Shown here piece after piece: positions 24,652-36,540 of a DNA stretch of 64,000 bases (the stretch's first letter is position 1; each line of letters starts with the position of its first letter). The DNA lies in NCBI RefSeq assembly GCF_024868665.1, contig NC_079908.1, positions 8,278,262 through 8,342,261 of the forward strand, given 5' to 3'. The notes beneath the pieces were generated by a model that searched no databases, was not told the origin of the DNA, and worked only from the letters and a program-made list of their open reading frames with translations. Made by a program: the position numbers and the translations under genes. This stretch comes from Triplophysa rosa. Its lineage: Eukaryota > Chordata > Actinopteri > Cypriniformes > Nemacheilidae.

Positions 24652-25636
24652 CTATGGATGGGCGTCGGCTTTTGCCGGACAGTGTGCCACGAGATGACCT
24701 GTCTTGCCACAGTAAAAACAGAGCCCGTCCACAAGGCTTTGCTGCTTCTGAGCTAGGGGAAAGGTGTGAACGACCGATCTGCATGGGTTCGGGTTCAGGT
24801 GTCGCCTGGAGAACGGCATTGTTGCCCCGACCGGGCTCACGGCTGGGCTCGCGACGGCGCCAGTCCGGGGGAGAAATGTGGCGTCGGCGCCGGGCTTTGA
24901 CGCGGCTCTCTACTCTGAGGCAGAGGTTGATGAGATCCTCTAGGTCCCGTGGCGAATCAAGAGAAGCGATCTCGTCCGCGATGCAGTGGTTAAGCCCGTC
25001 GAGGAACCGTGCGCGCAGCGCCCCCATATTCCAGTCACACGCGGCCGCCAAAGTCTTAAACCGGATGGCATAATCAGTGATACTGCCTCGTCCCTGTGTC
25101 ACCCGGGAGAGTTGGGCCGCCGCCTCGTCGCCCCGGACCAATCGGTCGAACAGGCTAACCATCTCGGCGCAGAAATCCCGGAACGACCGACAGCATGGAT
25201 CTTGGGCTTCCCAAACCGCGATACCCCACTGGCGAGCTCTCCCCGTAAGCAGAGTCAAGACGAACGCGATGCGGGTCTCCTCCGTGGCATACCGTCGTGG
25301 CTGGAGAGCGAAGACCAGAGCACACTGGGACAGAAATGCTCGGCAAGAGTTGGGATCCCCGTCGTAAAGCGGCGGGCTGTTAGCGTGTGGTTCGGGATCT
25401 GCCGAGGCACCATGAGGCGATGAAAGTTGCGGTTCTCCGGCGTGAGCCGATCCCCGGAGGAGCTCCGCCATTTGATGTTGAAGCGCCGCCACCTGCCCCT
25501 GCAAGGCATCGACCTCCTGGGCAGCGGCGGACAGACGGGATGCCTGTTGTCCCAGCAGAACACCCTGTTGCTGGAGAGCCGCCCGTAGTGGATCCGATCC
25601 CGCTGGGCCGTGTAGCTGGTCTGACCGTTCTGTCAT
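24652..25636 (-). pseudogene. gypsy gag with CCHC knuckle, frameshifted
   Basis: Starts MTERSDQLHG at 25636, the ATG lying inside the last six bases of the 5' LTR. The retrotransposon gag region (YATEETRIAFVLTLLTGRA, ALRARFLDGLN) is intact. Near 24780 the frame shifts, so the knuckle CFYCGKTGHLVAHC is read in another frame, ending at 24652. The total length from start to stop is not a multiple of three, consistent with one indel. Confidence 0.8.
25619..25629 (-). promoter_or_regulatory. predicted self-priming site, gypsy copy 1
   Basis: 11 bases, one base inside the 5' LTR/gag junction. They pair perfectly with the predicted RNA 5' end at 26082-26092. Established for Tf1 and proposed for sushi-ichi, such elements prime minus-strand DNA from their own RNA instead of a tRNA. 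Confidence 0.7.
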
Positions 25637-26386
25637 GGCAGAAACACAAAAACGGCCCAGATGCGGTAAAGACAGAAATTTATTGATCACAGTCAAAAAC
25701 ACAGTGGTGACCCAACCGCGAGCCTTCCAGCTCGCGGTGGTGAGGGGTGAGAATCCCTGGAGTAGCAGAGCACTGCTGCGAGGACGGGAGCTAGGAACCC
25801 GGCGAAGAGATGGAATCTTTCGTGCTGGGGTATCTCACTCAGTCGTTCAACGTGGGTGAAGCTCTCCGATCCTCCAGAGAAAAGCTGGCCACCAACAGCG
25901 GATGACAGGTGAAACGCCCACGGGAACTGCCAGGAGCGAGAGAGGAAATGAGGTAACAGGCGAATGATGATATTAACAATACAAGACCAGACAGGGACTA
26001 AGACAAGGCTATACGAGACAAACAATTTCGTCAGACGTGCCGCAGCAACATCTGGGTCAGTCTGCACAGGCTAACAAAAGCAACGGTCAGACAAAGAACA
26101 AGAGACACTAGGGAAAGATAAAGGGAAGAAATAATGAGAGGAAATAGTGTTAGGTGCGGGGCAATTACGGGAACAAGGAGGCTAATCACAGTAAGTAAAT
26201 GCAGGTGTGTGTGTGTGTAGTGGAAAATCACCAGTGCATGAGAGTCTACAGACACAGGGAGGAGGGAACAGTGACGCAGACACCGAGCACGTGGTCCGCC
26301 CACAGCTAGCGGTGCCACGTGCTCGACACACACCAAAACAAACTCCGTGCCAGGAAAAACACACCGAACACAACCGGACCGTAACA
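25631..26386 (-). repeat. LTR of gypsy copy 1
   Basis: Runs from TGTCATGGCAGA to GACCGTAACA (TG...CA), about 756 bp. The minus-strand polyadenylation signal AATAAA is at about 25678. The predicted transcript start is at 26092, judged from the 11-base complement to the primer site. Only this 5' LTR remains, so insertion age cannot be estimated from LTR divergence. Its 3' boundary is the junction with gag at 25630/25631. Confidence 0.75.
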
Positions 26387-26495
26387 TGAATATACAGTAT
26401 ATGGTTGTTTAATAAACTCTACTCTACATGATAAAAAACAATGACGATCGCATAAAACAAACAAATACATGAACACAAATGCACTAGGAAGCGCT

Positions 26496-26528
<33 letters not shown>

Positions 26529-28330
26529 GGCATGGCAGCGATTTCTGAAAACCAATAAAAATCATCTTTAACAAAGAGGCACAGACTTAACGCAGCTATT
26601 CTATAAATAGAAATGGATACTTGCAAGCTCTGTGCTGGACCGATATCCGTATGTACGTGTAGAGATGGAATTGTTCAAAAGGTTTCAGAAGGCAGTCCTG
26701 CCGAAAGTTGCGGGTCTCGTGGTCGGCCGCATGGCTTAACCATGTGGCAGTAGAAGTCCATTGTTCCATCTTTTCCCCCAGTGGGGGAAAAGGGCAGTCT
26801 CCGAAGAGATGCCACGAAACACGTTTTGGAGGCAGGTATAACAGAAGAGAAGAAAGGAAGAGAGACTTTTCAGAACAGGCTCGATATTTAACTTCATGAG
26901 AGGGCATGCCCACCTGAGTTTGAATCGACCAATCAGAGTTGAGCAGGGAAGAGGTTCTTTGTCCAATCAACAGCTAATTTGCATCTTTATGACCTCCTGG
27001 CAACTTTACAAAATACCATTCCAAATTATTACATAATGAAAAGAGAATGTTCTATGGTCACACAATGTATATAAACAAGGAGGAATTGTAAAGACAAACA
27101 TTTATATATCAAATATGCTAAGGTTTGAAGTACATCACGACATGATTCATTCGGCGGTACGAATACAAACAAAGCCTGAATTAACTTGCCTATTTAACAA
27201 TTACAGATTATTTAAAAATGGCAAGAGCGACAACATATAACCTAGATATTTAGATATATTTATAGAAAACAGTTGAATCACACAAGTTCCTATTTGTCAG
27301 AGAAGTTTCTCTGGTTAGCCTCATATGTTAAGTTTCAGATGAGACAGAGAGACTTCTCCCCTCTGCTTTGAAGCTTAGGGGTCGTAAAATATCCCACAGA
27401 GAAACAAAAGGTGGTTGATGGCTCTTTCGGTGAGAGCACCAACTCAAGTCCAGACCCCTGGAGCTAGTTTTTGACTCTGGTCTTTTGAGGTTGATATCAA
27501 GAAACCAGTAGACAGGGGGTCGGAGGGGGTTGATGGCTCTTCTTTCAATGACTCCGACCATTTGGCTTATGCTAAATTCTCTACAATCTGTTGACATTCT
27601 TACAAGACAATATTGAACTTTGATTTGAATGATTTGGGCTATGACATGGACACTTGCTTCTTGCACTCTCATTAATATATTATGCACTTTACTTTTGCTT
27701 TAAAAAGGATTCATTTGGAGTTTCACTACTTAAGTCCTCTGGTTAGGTTTTTTATGAGATGTCTGTTTAATTATATGTTTAATAGTTGATTCCAGTGCTT
27801 TAAACATTGCATTGTTTAATGTGAAAACCCAACTGTTGGGGTTTAATTTATATGCACTCCCTGCTGTAATGAACAGAACAGAAGTCCAGAACTTGAGGAT
27901 GGATACGTTAACATTCAGAACATTCTGACTTTTCTTAAGGGCTTGTTTACATTTGTACTTTTTGTAGCAGCAAAGTTGCAAGTTAAATTAAAAAAAATTC
28001 TTAAGGAAAATTGTTGTTGTTTTTTTTTTGCAGAAAATTAACCATTTAGAATAACCGATTAATCGATAAATTAGTCGTTAGATTAGTCGATTTAAAATTA
28101 GTCGCTAGTGGCAAGCGAGGCAGACCCAAGTAAACGCCAATAGCACAACAGGTACGTCTGGGGTTGTTTTAAGGTAAATAACACACTCGTGTAAGGACCT
28201 TTGTTCACAAACCAAACAATGACACCAAATGAAAACCAAAATAGAAAGAGTTATTTGTATAAGAGAAATCACTGGTGGATGCAAGCTTCTGTTTGTAAAA
28301 GAAAGTGAACGTCACAAGTGCACAAGTATT
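26387..28330. other. intergenic with microsatellite and hAT-terminal fragment
   Basis: Contains an (AG)n run at about 26497-26530, a moderately GC-rich stretch at 26590-27000 with no recognisable product, and near 28040-28110 a segment rich in attaatcgat/attagtcg typical of fish hAT termini. No gene is supported. Confidence 0.45.
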
Positions 28331-28337
28331 CCTGATG

Positions 28338-28374
28338 GGACAGTGACAAGGTCATATATAGATACACATATAAA
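28338..28374 (+). promoter_or_regulatory. OR promoter module (diverged) + TATA
   Basis: GGGACAGTGACAAGGTCA (from 28338) aligns with the GGTGATGACAAGG.CA of the first OR, and TATAAA is at 28369-28374 in the same context (acatataaa). It lies about 410 bp upstream of the second OR start. Confidence 0.5.
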
Positions 28375-28785
28375 GGACACATTAAAAGACAAGGGCCAAC
28401 AAACTTCAGAGAAGAGCACATCCTATTGATTAACTAAAGCAGTACAAGGAGGATCTTAAAGTGAGGCAAGATGCAGCTTTAAGAAAAAAACTGTATACTG
28501 ATGATACAGTGCTTTTATATACTGTATGTCATGTTTAAAGAAGTCTGATTTTGTGGATTTTAAAATGCAAGCAATGTATAGTATAGTACTACTTTTGATA
28601 CTCATTGAAATCAGGAACAAAACAAGGACAGAGAACGATGGTTTTATTATATTATGTATAATTCACTATTATGTCATATTTACCATACAATGTTTGCATT
28701 ACATATATAACCGCATAATGCATATTGTAAAGAAAGTAACATGTCTGGCTTTTACTTTGTTTGCAGGTTTTTTGTAAAGCAGCTG

Positions 28786-29724
28786 ATGGACAACCTGACA
28801 TTCAGACATAGCATTCTCTTAGTGGAGGGACTGAAACTCACACGTCAATCCTCTTATCCTGTTTTCATTGTGATTTTAGTGGCTTACGTCTTTGCAACAA
28901 TATCAAATATTGCACTTATAATTTTGATCTCAACAGAGAAGAAGCTACATAAACCTATGCACCTTCTGTATTGTAATCTTCCCGTGAATGATGTATTAGG
29001 TACCACTGTCATTTTACCACGATTACTGCAGGATATTTTAAAGGATGAATCAGAGCGTTATATCACATATGTCGAGTGTGTTATTCAAGCTTATTTTGTG
29101 CACATATTTGTTGCCACATGCCATTATGTACTGATGATCATGGCTTTTGACAGATATGTGGCTATATGTAATCCATTACGATACACGACTATAATGACCA
29201 ACAAAATGGTGCTTAAACTATCAGCATCAGCTTGGGGGGTGGCAATAGTTGTGGTGTCTATTATGTTAGGCCTCACCATACGTCTGTCTCACTGCAGATA
29301 TAAAATTGAAAATCCTTTCTGTGACAATGCATCACTGTTTAAACTGTCCTGTGAAAATGTTGCCATTAATAATGTGTTTGGAGTTATTTATACTGTGATT
29401 ATAGCATGTGTGTCAATATTGTATATATTTCTTACATATATCAAGATTGCCACTGTGTGCATAAAAAGCAAAAACAAAGCACTCAACAGCAAAGCCATCA
29501 AAACCTGTAGTACTCATTTAGCTGTTTATTTAATCATGTACACATGTGGAGCCACTTTTATATTTCTCCATCGTTTTCCTGAATACCTGGACAGCAGGAA
29601 ACTAGCTAGTATCATGTTGCACATTGTACCACCAGGATTAAATCCTTTAGTGTATGGTTTACAAACCAAAGAAATTAAACAAAAGATTGTTAAAATTTGG
29701 GGTAGAACAAATGTAAACTCTTGA
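28786..29724 (+). CDS. odorant receptor (class A GPCR), intact
   Basis: 312 residues starting MDNLTFRHS. The frame is open further upstream to 28741, but ATG 28786 matches the start of all paralogues, and the splice acceptor (ttgcag, 28765-28766) lies between, so the upstream codons are intronic. Hallmarks: NLT glycosylation site at residue 3, IMAFDRYVAIC after TM3, NPFCDNASLFKLSC in extracellular loop 2, KTCSTHLAVYL before TM6, PPGLNPLVYGLQTKEIK after TM7. TM5 differs most from the other copies (IIACVSILYIFLTYI), as expected for a ligand-binding region. Confidence 0.95.
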   Translation: MDNLTFRHSILLVEGLKLTRQSSYPVFIVILVAYVFATISNIALIILISTEKKLHKPMHLLYCNLPVNDVLGTTVILPRLLQDILKDESERYITYVECVIQAYFVHIFVATCHYVLMIMAFDRYVAICNPLRYTTIMTNKMVLKLSASAWGVAIVVVSIMLGLTIRLSHCRYKIENPFCDNASLFKLSCENVAINNVFGVIYTVIIACVSILYIFLTYIKIATVCIKSKNKALNSKAIKTCSTHLAVYLIMYTCGATFIFLHRFPEYLDSRKLASIMLHIVPPGLNPLVYGLQTKEIKQKIVKIWGRTNVNS

Positions 29725-30585
29725 TTTTTTAAAATAACAGTTCATACTCTAAAGAGTTATAAAATGGCAATGATATATTATAATGAATTATCAAAATAAA
29801 ATATGTGATACAATTAAGGCCAAAATATTGGCAGTCTTTTTTTAAAACATGTTGGGGAGATTTCCCGGACTGGGCTTAAGCCTTAATTTAAATTTGACAG
29901 GAGTCTTGACTGAAAACAACTTGCACTGACATATATTAAAATATATCAGTGGGATTGTTTTGTATCAAGACCCTGGTCTGGGAAACCACCCCGTTGAAAT
30001 TCATTTTAATAGAAATAAGTGGATAATAAACCGATTTGTTTTAGCAAACCACAAACACTAAGGGCCATACTTGCTGACAGCTTGCGGCAGAGCAAACACA
30101 TCTTTTGGCGAAAAATAAACTACTGTCGGTATTTAAAGACACGCAGTGAAAATTAGTGACTTAAATTGTGACTGACCTTATTGCATATACATTTTTAGGA
30201 GATTCCTCTTCAGAAGCAAACTTTATGGGAGGAGAGTATTTAAATGAGACACACAACACCATTTACTAAGGTTTGTGCTCGTCTTTGTACTGGTGTTTGC
30301 AGCTTAATTTAACACCCAAAAAAACATGTCTTAAACCCTGCACTAATTTGCACTGCACTTGGTAGATTGCGTTGGTCATCATGGGAATAAAATATCGCGC
30401 CTGTGTTTTTTAATGTACACCTTGTTAGTAAATCACCCACAGAAATTTTCACTCCCATTGGCGCTTTTTTGAAATTGTGCTATTCTGCCCTGTTTAGCAA
30501 ATGTGGCCCTAATTTGTTAATTAACCCAAGAAAGGTGATTACATGAAGGGATATGTTCACGTCTCCATGTGTACATATGAGACTC
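29725..30585. other. intergenic with two MITE-like repeats
   Basis: Contains 29851-29996, bounded by gttggggagatttcccggac and the inverse of ggtctgggaaaccaccccgt with a central hairpin (cactgacatatatt/aatatatcagtg), and 30061-30510, bounded by agggccatacttgctgac and inverted aatgtggccct. Both have ends typical of small fish MITEs; neither codes. Confidence 0.5.
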
Positions 30586-30607
30586 CTCCAAAAAAATACC
30601 CTGTACG

Positions 30608-32150
30608 CTGTTTGTGGGCTATCCTGATTTTGCCAAGTAAGAGATGTTGTTGGATTGTTTTCATCATAGGGTTATCATCATTCTACACGCTTGTTATTTA
30701 CCTATCATTTCACTAAAATTTTATGGATAAGTTATGGCTAGGGTTTGGGGCAGGTATGCCACACACGTCCTAAAAAGTGAAGCCAAAGCAATTAAATCGC
30801 TCCCTGTTGGCTGACTGAGTATGATAAACCCCGCCCTCTCCTTGTAAATGAAAAGGAATCAGGTCAAACTAAAAAAAATCTGATTGCATGTCAAATATAT
30901 TTTTGCCAAACATGGTTTCTATCTTTTAGCTCTTATCACGCTAATGTAGGTTCAAGTAATTGTTTTTCTAGTAAGTTTGATTTTAGTTATGTTATAAAAG
31001 GGGTGTGTGTGGTAACATGATTTCTTTGTTTACAATCAGCTTGTTAAGCCTGACCTCATGCACCATCACCATATATGGAAGGTCATATACTTTTTCTGGG
31101 TCCAAACGCTCAATAAGATGCTATAGGCAAAGAATAAAAAATGCTAATATACGCTCATGGCAAGCTATAAAACTATCAGAAAACTGCGATCAAACTGCTT
31201 TATTCAAATATTGATGTCAGAGATTCCGTGAGCCTGGTGACTGTAGTGAGTTAAAGGGGTCATATGGCACGTTTTTCTGTGTCTTTGGTGTGTTATAAGT
31301 TGCCCATGCGTGTATTAGACATGTAAAATTGCAAAAATAAAGTGTCGGGAAAAAAGATGCATTCTATCTAAAAGCGAATGCTCACTCACACTTGTAACCA
31401 CACCCCCACAAATCTACGTCAGTTCGTGGTATGATTTGACTAAGACCGCCCAAATGTATACGCAAGTAAGGTGGGTGTATCTGTCAGTACAATTGCGTTG
31501 GAACCTGATGTTCCAAATATGGTAAGAGGCGTTACATTTCTGTGACACGCTTACAGTATTCGACCAATCACTATACACTGGTTATCTGGCCAATCGTAGC
31601 ACACCTCGCTTTTCAGAGCGATGAGCTTTGTAAAAAATCAGCGCGTTTCAGAGAGGCGGTGCAAAGATGCACGGTATGTGGAAAATACAGCGCTTTTTTA
31701 ACCTTAAATCATGTATACACATTGCATCACATCTAAAACAAACGATAATATTCATTTTAGCCGTGTCATATGACCTCTTTAATACACGTTTCGCTTGAAT
31801 ATGCAATATGAGTAAACAGTGCTCATAAACAGCTGTTTAAGGTGTAGCCCCGCATGAAATTAATAGATGCTTGGACCCGAAAAATGTATTCCTTACGTCA
31901 CCACTTAACAACCGAATACTGCGCAGACTCTGGCTCCAAATGACGTAATCAGTACAATATGTCAGCGGCCTTATCTCATTTGGCGTAATTTTTCAACAAT
32001 GCAAGTGAATAGGGACATGTCGTCCATTTTTGTATGGTCTATGGTTTGGGGTGTGTTTAGGCTTTTTCTACCAAAATGAAACGTATGTTGCCCCCAAGAA
32101 CATCTCTCACTTAAAAAAATCAGTTTGGGCTTGTTTGTACAAGCAGCTTT
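30608..32150. mobile_element. possible older TIR element enclosing a MITE
   Basis: tttgtgggctatcctgattt and aagtaagagatgttgttgg at 30608-30660 are imperfect inverses of 32085-32145 (acatctctcacttaaaaaaa, gggcttgtttgtac). Identity is modest, so this is tentative. Confidence 0.3.
31251..31782. mobile_element. MITE with TTAAAGGGGTCATATG ends
   Basis: The left end TTAAAGGGGTCATATGGCAC and the inverted right end TTAAAGAGGTCATATGACAC give TIRs of about 20 bp over 532 bp. The termini include TTA/TAA, compatible with a 3-bp harbinger-type target. Interior is non-coding. Confidence 0.65.
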
Positions 32151-33070
32151 TTACGGCCTGTAGTTAAGGATAGTTTAAGGATGAGCGCCCTCTAGTTGTC
32201 AGCAGCTCATCATGACTTATGGTTACATGCATTGATGTGTAGAGGATTCCACTTCTCTAGATTCTGCTTCAGATCAAGACGCATTTAATTCTTTGCATTT
32301 GTAAAAGTAGAAATGGTTTCATAAATTTGTATGGTTTAAAGATATTTTGGAGACCCTAAGCCCACCCTTAATCTAACCACTTCTCAACCATACAAAACAC
32401 ATGTGTAAAAATACAATCACGTGTATTTATTGCTTAAATTGACCAAAAAACATTGTTAACTGAAGCCATAAGTTAACTTTATACATAACTGCACACACTT
32501 AAATGAGTAAATTAGCCTGACACAATCAGTCATGAGACACACAAGAGCCAGTGCTATTTCACAATGAAATCTGGCATATTGCTTCTTTTGGCAGCAGTTT
32601 TGAATGTTTATGTTCACTGGATCTCAGATTAATGCTAAAGGTGATTGCTTTTGCGTCTTTTTCTCATACAGATTTGACCTCTGCACATTTTATATGTATA
32701 TTTGTACATTTTGAAAAAATTATGACTGTTTTGTATGCTGTTTGTCTGTGTTTTATGTTATAAAATGCCCAAATAGTGTAATGTGAATACCATGAATCCT
32801 GGCAATCCTGAAAATCATACCCCAATAAATGCCATCTTTGCAAAATTATACCCCAATATATAATTTCATGATGACCGTAGGCGAAAGTTTCACCTGCTGC
32901 TTGTAGAGGCAATAATTTTGTAAACGCTCCTATGGGTCATATTTGGGGAAAGGGACAAATGACCAATATGGTCGTATAGGTTGTTGGTACATGCAGTAGT
33001 TAAACGTATACTGTAATGCTGATAGATCATAGTGGCTGTGATCATGGCAACAGGTGAAATCAAGGTTATC
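32151..33070. other. intergenic, no gene seen
   Basis: No coding or structured repeat could be supported up to the third OR promoter. Confidence 0.5.
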
Positions 33071-33078
33071 ACCCCTAG

Positions 33079-33123
33079 GGTGATGACAGCATCATAGAAA
33101 CACATTTGAAGCACATATTAAAA
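33079..33123 (+). promoter_or_regulatory. OR promoter module (GGTGATGACA + TATTAAAA)
   Basis: GGTGATGACA (33079-33088, in ctagggtgatgacagc) is followed 27 bp later by a TATA-like TATTAAAA (33116-33123). The block is closely similar to 50660-50720 upstream of the fourth OR, and sits about 310 bp before the start codon. Confidence 0.55.
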
Positions 33124-33395
33124 AGTGAGGGCCAGTAAACATTTTCTCAGAGAAATGGAATTTATGTAACACTCAATACTGACTTGGCTGTGAATTTATC
33201 AGGCGACTATTTGAAGCAATACATTAACCACTGTACCTGTAAGTGACAGGACATTTCTGGTGTAAGTATGTGTGTTGTTTTATTAGACCTGCAACTAATA
33301 CCAGGATATTATAGAATTGACCATGTACTGCATTTCAGTTTTTTACAAACATTTGTCAACTTTTACAGGCATATAGGTTTGGGGAAAAACAGTGA

Positions 33396-34334
33396 ATGGA
33401 CAACCTGACATTGAAGAACAACATCCTCCTAGTGGAAGGACTAAAAGTCACACCCCAGTCTTCCTTCCCCGTTTTCATCCTTCTTCTGATAGTTTATGTA
33501 TTTATAATAATATCTAATACTGCCCTTGTAATTTTGATCTCAACAGAGAAAAGTATGCATGACCCTATGCACTTTTTGTTCTGTAACCTGCCCGTGAATG
33601 ATATATTAGGAACCACTGTCATTTTACCACGATTACTGCAGGATATTTTAACAGATGAATCAGAGCGTTATATCACATATGTGGACTGTGTTGTTCAAGC
33701 TTATTTTGTGCACATATTTGTAGCGGCAAGCCACTATGTGCTGATTATAATGGCTTTTGACAGATACGTGGCTATATGTAATCCATTACGATATTCCGCT
33801 ATAATGACCAACAAAATGGTGCTTAAACTATCAGCATTTGCCTGGGGGATGGCAGTATTTTTAGTGACTATTATGTTAAGCCTTACGATACGTCTGTCTC
33901 GCTGCAGATATAAAATTGAAAATCCTTTCTGTGACAATGCATCACTGTTTAAACTGTCCTGTGAGGAGGGTGTGGCTGTTAACAATGTGTTTGGACTCAC
34001 TTACACAGTAGTTTTATTTACTTTCTCAATTCTGTCTGTGCTTATAACATATGTCAAGATTGCTACTGTATGCATAAAAAGCAAAAGCAAAGCCCTCAAC
34101 AGCAAAGCCATGAAAACGTGCAGTAGTCATATAGCAGTTTATTTAATCATGCTTGTGTCTGGATCCACTTTTATTTTCCTCCACCGGTTTCCTCTCTACA
34201 CTGAGAGCAGGAAACTAGCTAGTATCATGTTTCACATTGTACCACCAGGATTAAATCCTTTAGTGTATGGTTTACAAACCAAAGAGATACGACAGAAGTT
34301 TGTGAGATTTTGGTGCAGAAAAAAAGGGAATTAG
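33396..34334 (+). CDS. odorant receptor (class A GPCR), intact
   Basis: 312 residues, MDNLTLKNN start, coding exon acceptor ttacag at 33365-33368. Seven hydrophobic segments; IMAFDRYVAIC after TM3, NPFCDNASLFKLSCEEG in loop 2 (one residue more than the first two ORs), KTCSSHIAVYL before TM6, PPGLNPLVYGLQTKEIR after TM7. No disruption. One of a tandem + strand array with the genes at 11.9, 28.8 and 51.1 kb, so it arose by local duplication. Confidence 0.95.
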   Translation: MDNLTLKNNILLVEGLKVTPQSSFPVFILLLIVYVFIIISNTALVILISTEKSMHDPMHFLFCNLPVNDILGTTVILPRLLQDILTDESERYITYVDCVVQAYFVHIFVAASHYVLIIMAFDRYVAICNPLRYSAIMTNKMVLKLSAFAWGMAVFLVTIMLSLTIRLSRCRYKIENPFCDNASLFKLSCEEGVAVNNVFGLTYTVVLFTFSILSVLITYVKIATVCIKSKSKALNSKAMKTCSSHIAVYLIMLVSGSTFIFLHRFPLYTESRKLASIMFHIVPPGLNPLVYGLQTKEIRQKFVRFWCRKKGN

Positions 34335-34979
34335 TGGTCAATTCAAAATTTTATTTTATTTTCATCTGTCTGTAATTTGTGCTCTAAGAAAGCAAGAAAG
34401 CAGTGGTCATGATCATATTGATGATGCTTTAGAAATGTTTTTAGTAACTGCTTTGTAATACTTACTGTATTATCTGCTTCTATGGGGCACTTATGTAAAC
34501 TAGGGTCCTCACATAAGAAATGTGTATATTTTTACTGTACTAAAGATTGTTCTTATAGATCGGTTTGCAAGACATAAAAAAGACTACAAATATCATGGTT
34601 CAACTATAGTTTATGTAGTTGATTTGGTTACTATGGGCACTTTTACTTTTTTACACCATTATCTATGGCATTTGTGCTCAAAATGATTTTATAAAACGGT
34701 CAGTTCTGGTCCTTGATTCTGATTGGCTGAGCCGAGTTCCAAGCCGTTATAAAATACCCCGATTTATAACAGCTGACTGCATTACATAGCCTAAACATCA
34801 CTTTATTTAGTTTATTTTATGAAACCTTGCTATGCATATGGAATAACCGTTTTAATTTAACGCACTTAGCTGTTATAAAATGTACTGTAACCCACTGCTT
34901 CTTGAGGCTTATTGCTTTAATAACCTTAAATAGGCTGTGGAAATTAATTTGCTTTGCTTTTGATCTTTTATTTAAAACA
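34335..34979. other. intergenic with a palindromic MITE-like stretch
   Basis: 34690-34880 contains ataaaacggtcagttctggt, ctgattggctga and ttccaagccgttataaaat, the look of a common fish MITE with inverted ttataa.acgg blocks. No gene. Confidence 0.4.
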
Positions 34980-35304
34980 AAAATCTAACCTTTCGTTAGA
35001 GAATATGAATTTAATATGGGGTAATCTCATTATGAAATAAATGTTTTTCTCTAATACACATTGCTCCTAATTACTCATACATTTTTATTCAATACTTTTT
35101 GCAACCTTCTTCTTTGCCAAAGTCCTGCACCTATAATGCCTATAATGAGTTTGGAGAACACACTCAGAGTTCAGGTCAGGGAACTTGGATGGCCATGGCA
35201 GAAGCTACATTTGACTATAGACTGTTTCATTGGACACGTGCACCTGGACTGCAGTAAACATCCGGTCTGTGTTTGTCGGTCAGGCTAGTCTCTAATAATA
35301 TATC

Positions 35305-35475
35305 TATTTACATTTACATTTATGCTTTTGGCAAACGCTTTTATCCAAAGCGACTTACATTGCAATGTACTATACATTTGTTTCTGACTATGTGCAATCA
35401 CCTGGAACTGAACCCATGACCTTGGCGTTGCTAGTGCCATGCTTTAACCACTGAGCCACAGGAAAGCTGTGGCTG
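35305..35475 (-). repeat. tRNA-derived SINE (minus strand)
   Basis: Read on the minus strand: head tgtggctcagtggttaaagc with A-box, then gggttcagttcc B-box-like, then the tail gctttggataaaagcgtttg and caaaagcataaatg, an L2-type 3' end. It is not a functional tRNA gene, since the acceptor stem and anticodon arm are not intact. Confidence 0.65.
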
Positions 35476-35979
35476 TTTATAAGTTTATTTAATTTAATTT
35501 AATTTAATTTTAATATGAATTTCTATTATTTTATTGTATAATAATTGTATAAAATAAACAATTTGTTGAATTTTACTGTATGTTAATTTTATTAAATAAA
35601 CAATTTGTTGAATGGCTAAACACTCAACACTTTGGCACAGGGATAAAAGTGTACCCCACGTGTAAAGTCTTTAATGTTTTGGGCCTAATTTTCAGCTGGA
35701 GATCCTGGATATCTTGTTCAGATAGATGGCATATTGAATTCTAGCAAATATCACCAGATAAAAAACCTAAACCTGATTGTCCCTGCTAGAAGTCATACAA
35801 TGGGCCATAAGGTTGGACCTTTCAAAAAGACGATGAGCACAAGACTAAGCTTCTGCCATGGTCATCCCAGTTCCCTGACCTGAACCCTATAGAAAACTAG
35901 ATAGGTACATTTTCTGAAGAAAATGTGAGTGATGTTTTGTGGCAAACCGCGGAACTGAGCACTAGAGTGATAACACATT

Positions 35980-36540
35980 AAGTCTAACCTCTGAGTGAAA
36001 CAACCAATCTCCATGTCTCTACGATGTTCTGATGCAGAGATATACATATTGCTAAACTGTTGCTAGGCTAATATGTTTGGTTGCTATGGGCGTGGCTTGG
36101 CATCTGCACTTGATAATACTCTAACCTATGAGTGAAACAAACCATTGATTGGTTGCCTGAGTAAAACGAGCCCACCCCCTTGTCTCTATGACACTGTGTT
36201 GCAAAGATATCCACCTGAACCTTTTATAATGGGAGTCTATGGGATCGGTTGCTAGGTTGCTGTAAATAGTTGCTATGGGCGTGGCTTAATAGCTTCAAGA
36301 TGATCCTGGGAAACTGATTGGTTGTGTGAGTCAAATGAGCCCACCCCTTGTCTCTACGACACTGTGTTGCAAAGATATCCACATGGACTTTTTATAATGG
36401 GAGTCTATGGGATCAGTTGCTAGGTTGCTGTAAATGGTTGCTATGGGCGTGGCTTAATAACTTCATAATGATCATGTCACACTGATTGGTAGTCTGAGTA
36501 AAATGAGCCCACCGCTTGTCTCTAAGTGGTTGTACTGCTA
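35980..36540. repeat. tandem repeat, units about 168-189 bp
   Basis: ttgctatgggcgtggctt begins at 36081, 36270 and 36438, each with gttgctagg before it and conserved gagcccacc.cttgtctcta, gttgcaaagatatcc and gggagtctatggg between. About three and a half diverged units. It lies inside the fold-back element. Confidence 0.7.

Larger units (their letters stand above)
21736..26386 (-). mobile_element. Ty3/gypsy chromovirus copy 1, decayed, one LTR
   Basis: Sushi/Tf1-like element on the minus strand: 5' LTR 25631-26386, gag, protease, RT, RNase H, integrase. It is truncated near 21736, before the chromodomain and 3' LTR. Compared with the copy at 41.6-47.5 kb, the protein similarity is high but several deletions and frameshifts are present. 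The self-priming signal (25619-25629 with 26082-26092) is intact. Confidence 0.85.

Noticed and set aside
21825..25423. Several long plus-strand frames opposite the gypsy copy 1 genes
   Set aside because: They are antisense shadows in a GC-rich coding region and contain no domain.
26031..26387. Hydrophobic minus-strand frame of 118 residues (possible membrane protein)
   Set aside because: It is wholly inside the LTR of gypsy copy 1, where no protein is expected.
28741..28785. Upstream extension of the second OR (15 codons more at the N-terminus)
   Set aside because: A splice acceptor (ttgcag) lies inside it and the other three receptors start at the position equivalent to 28786.
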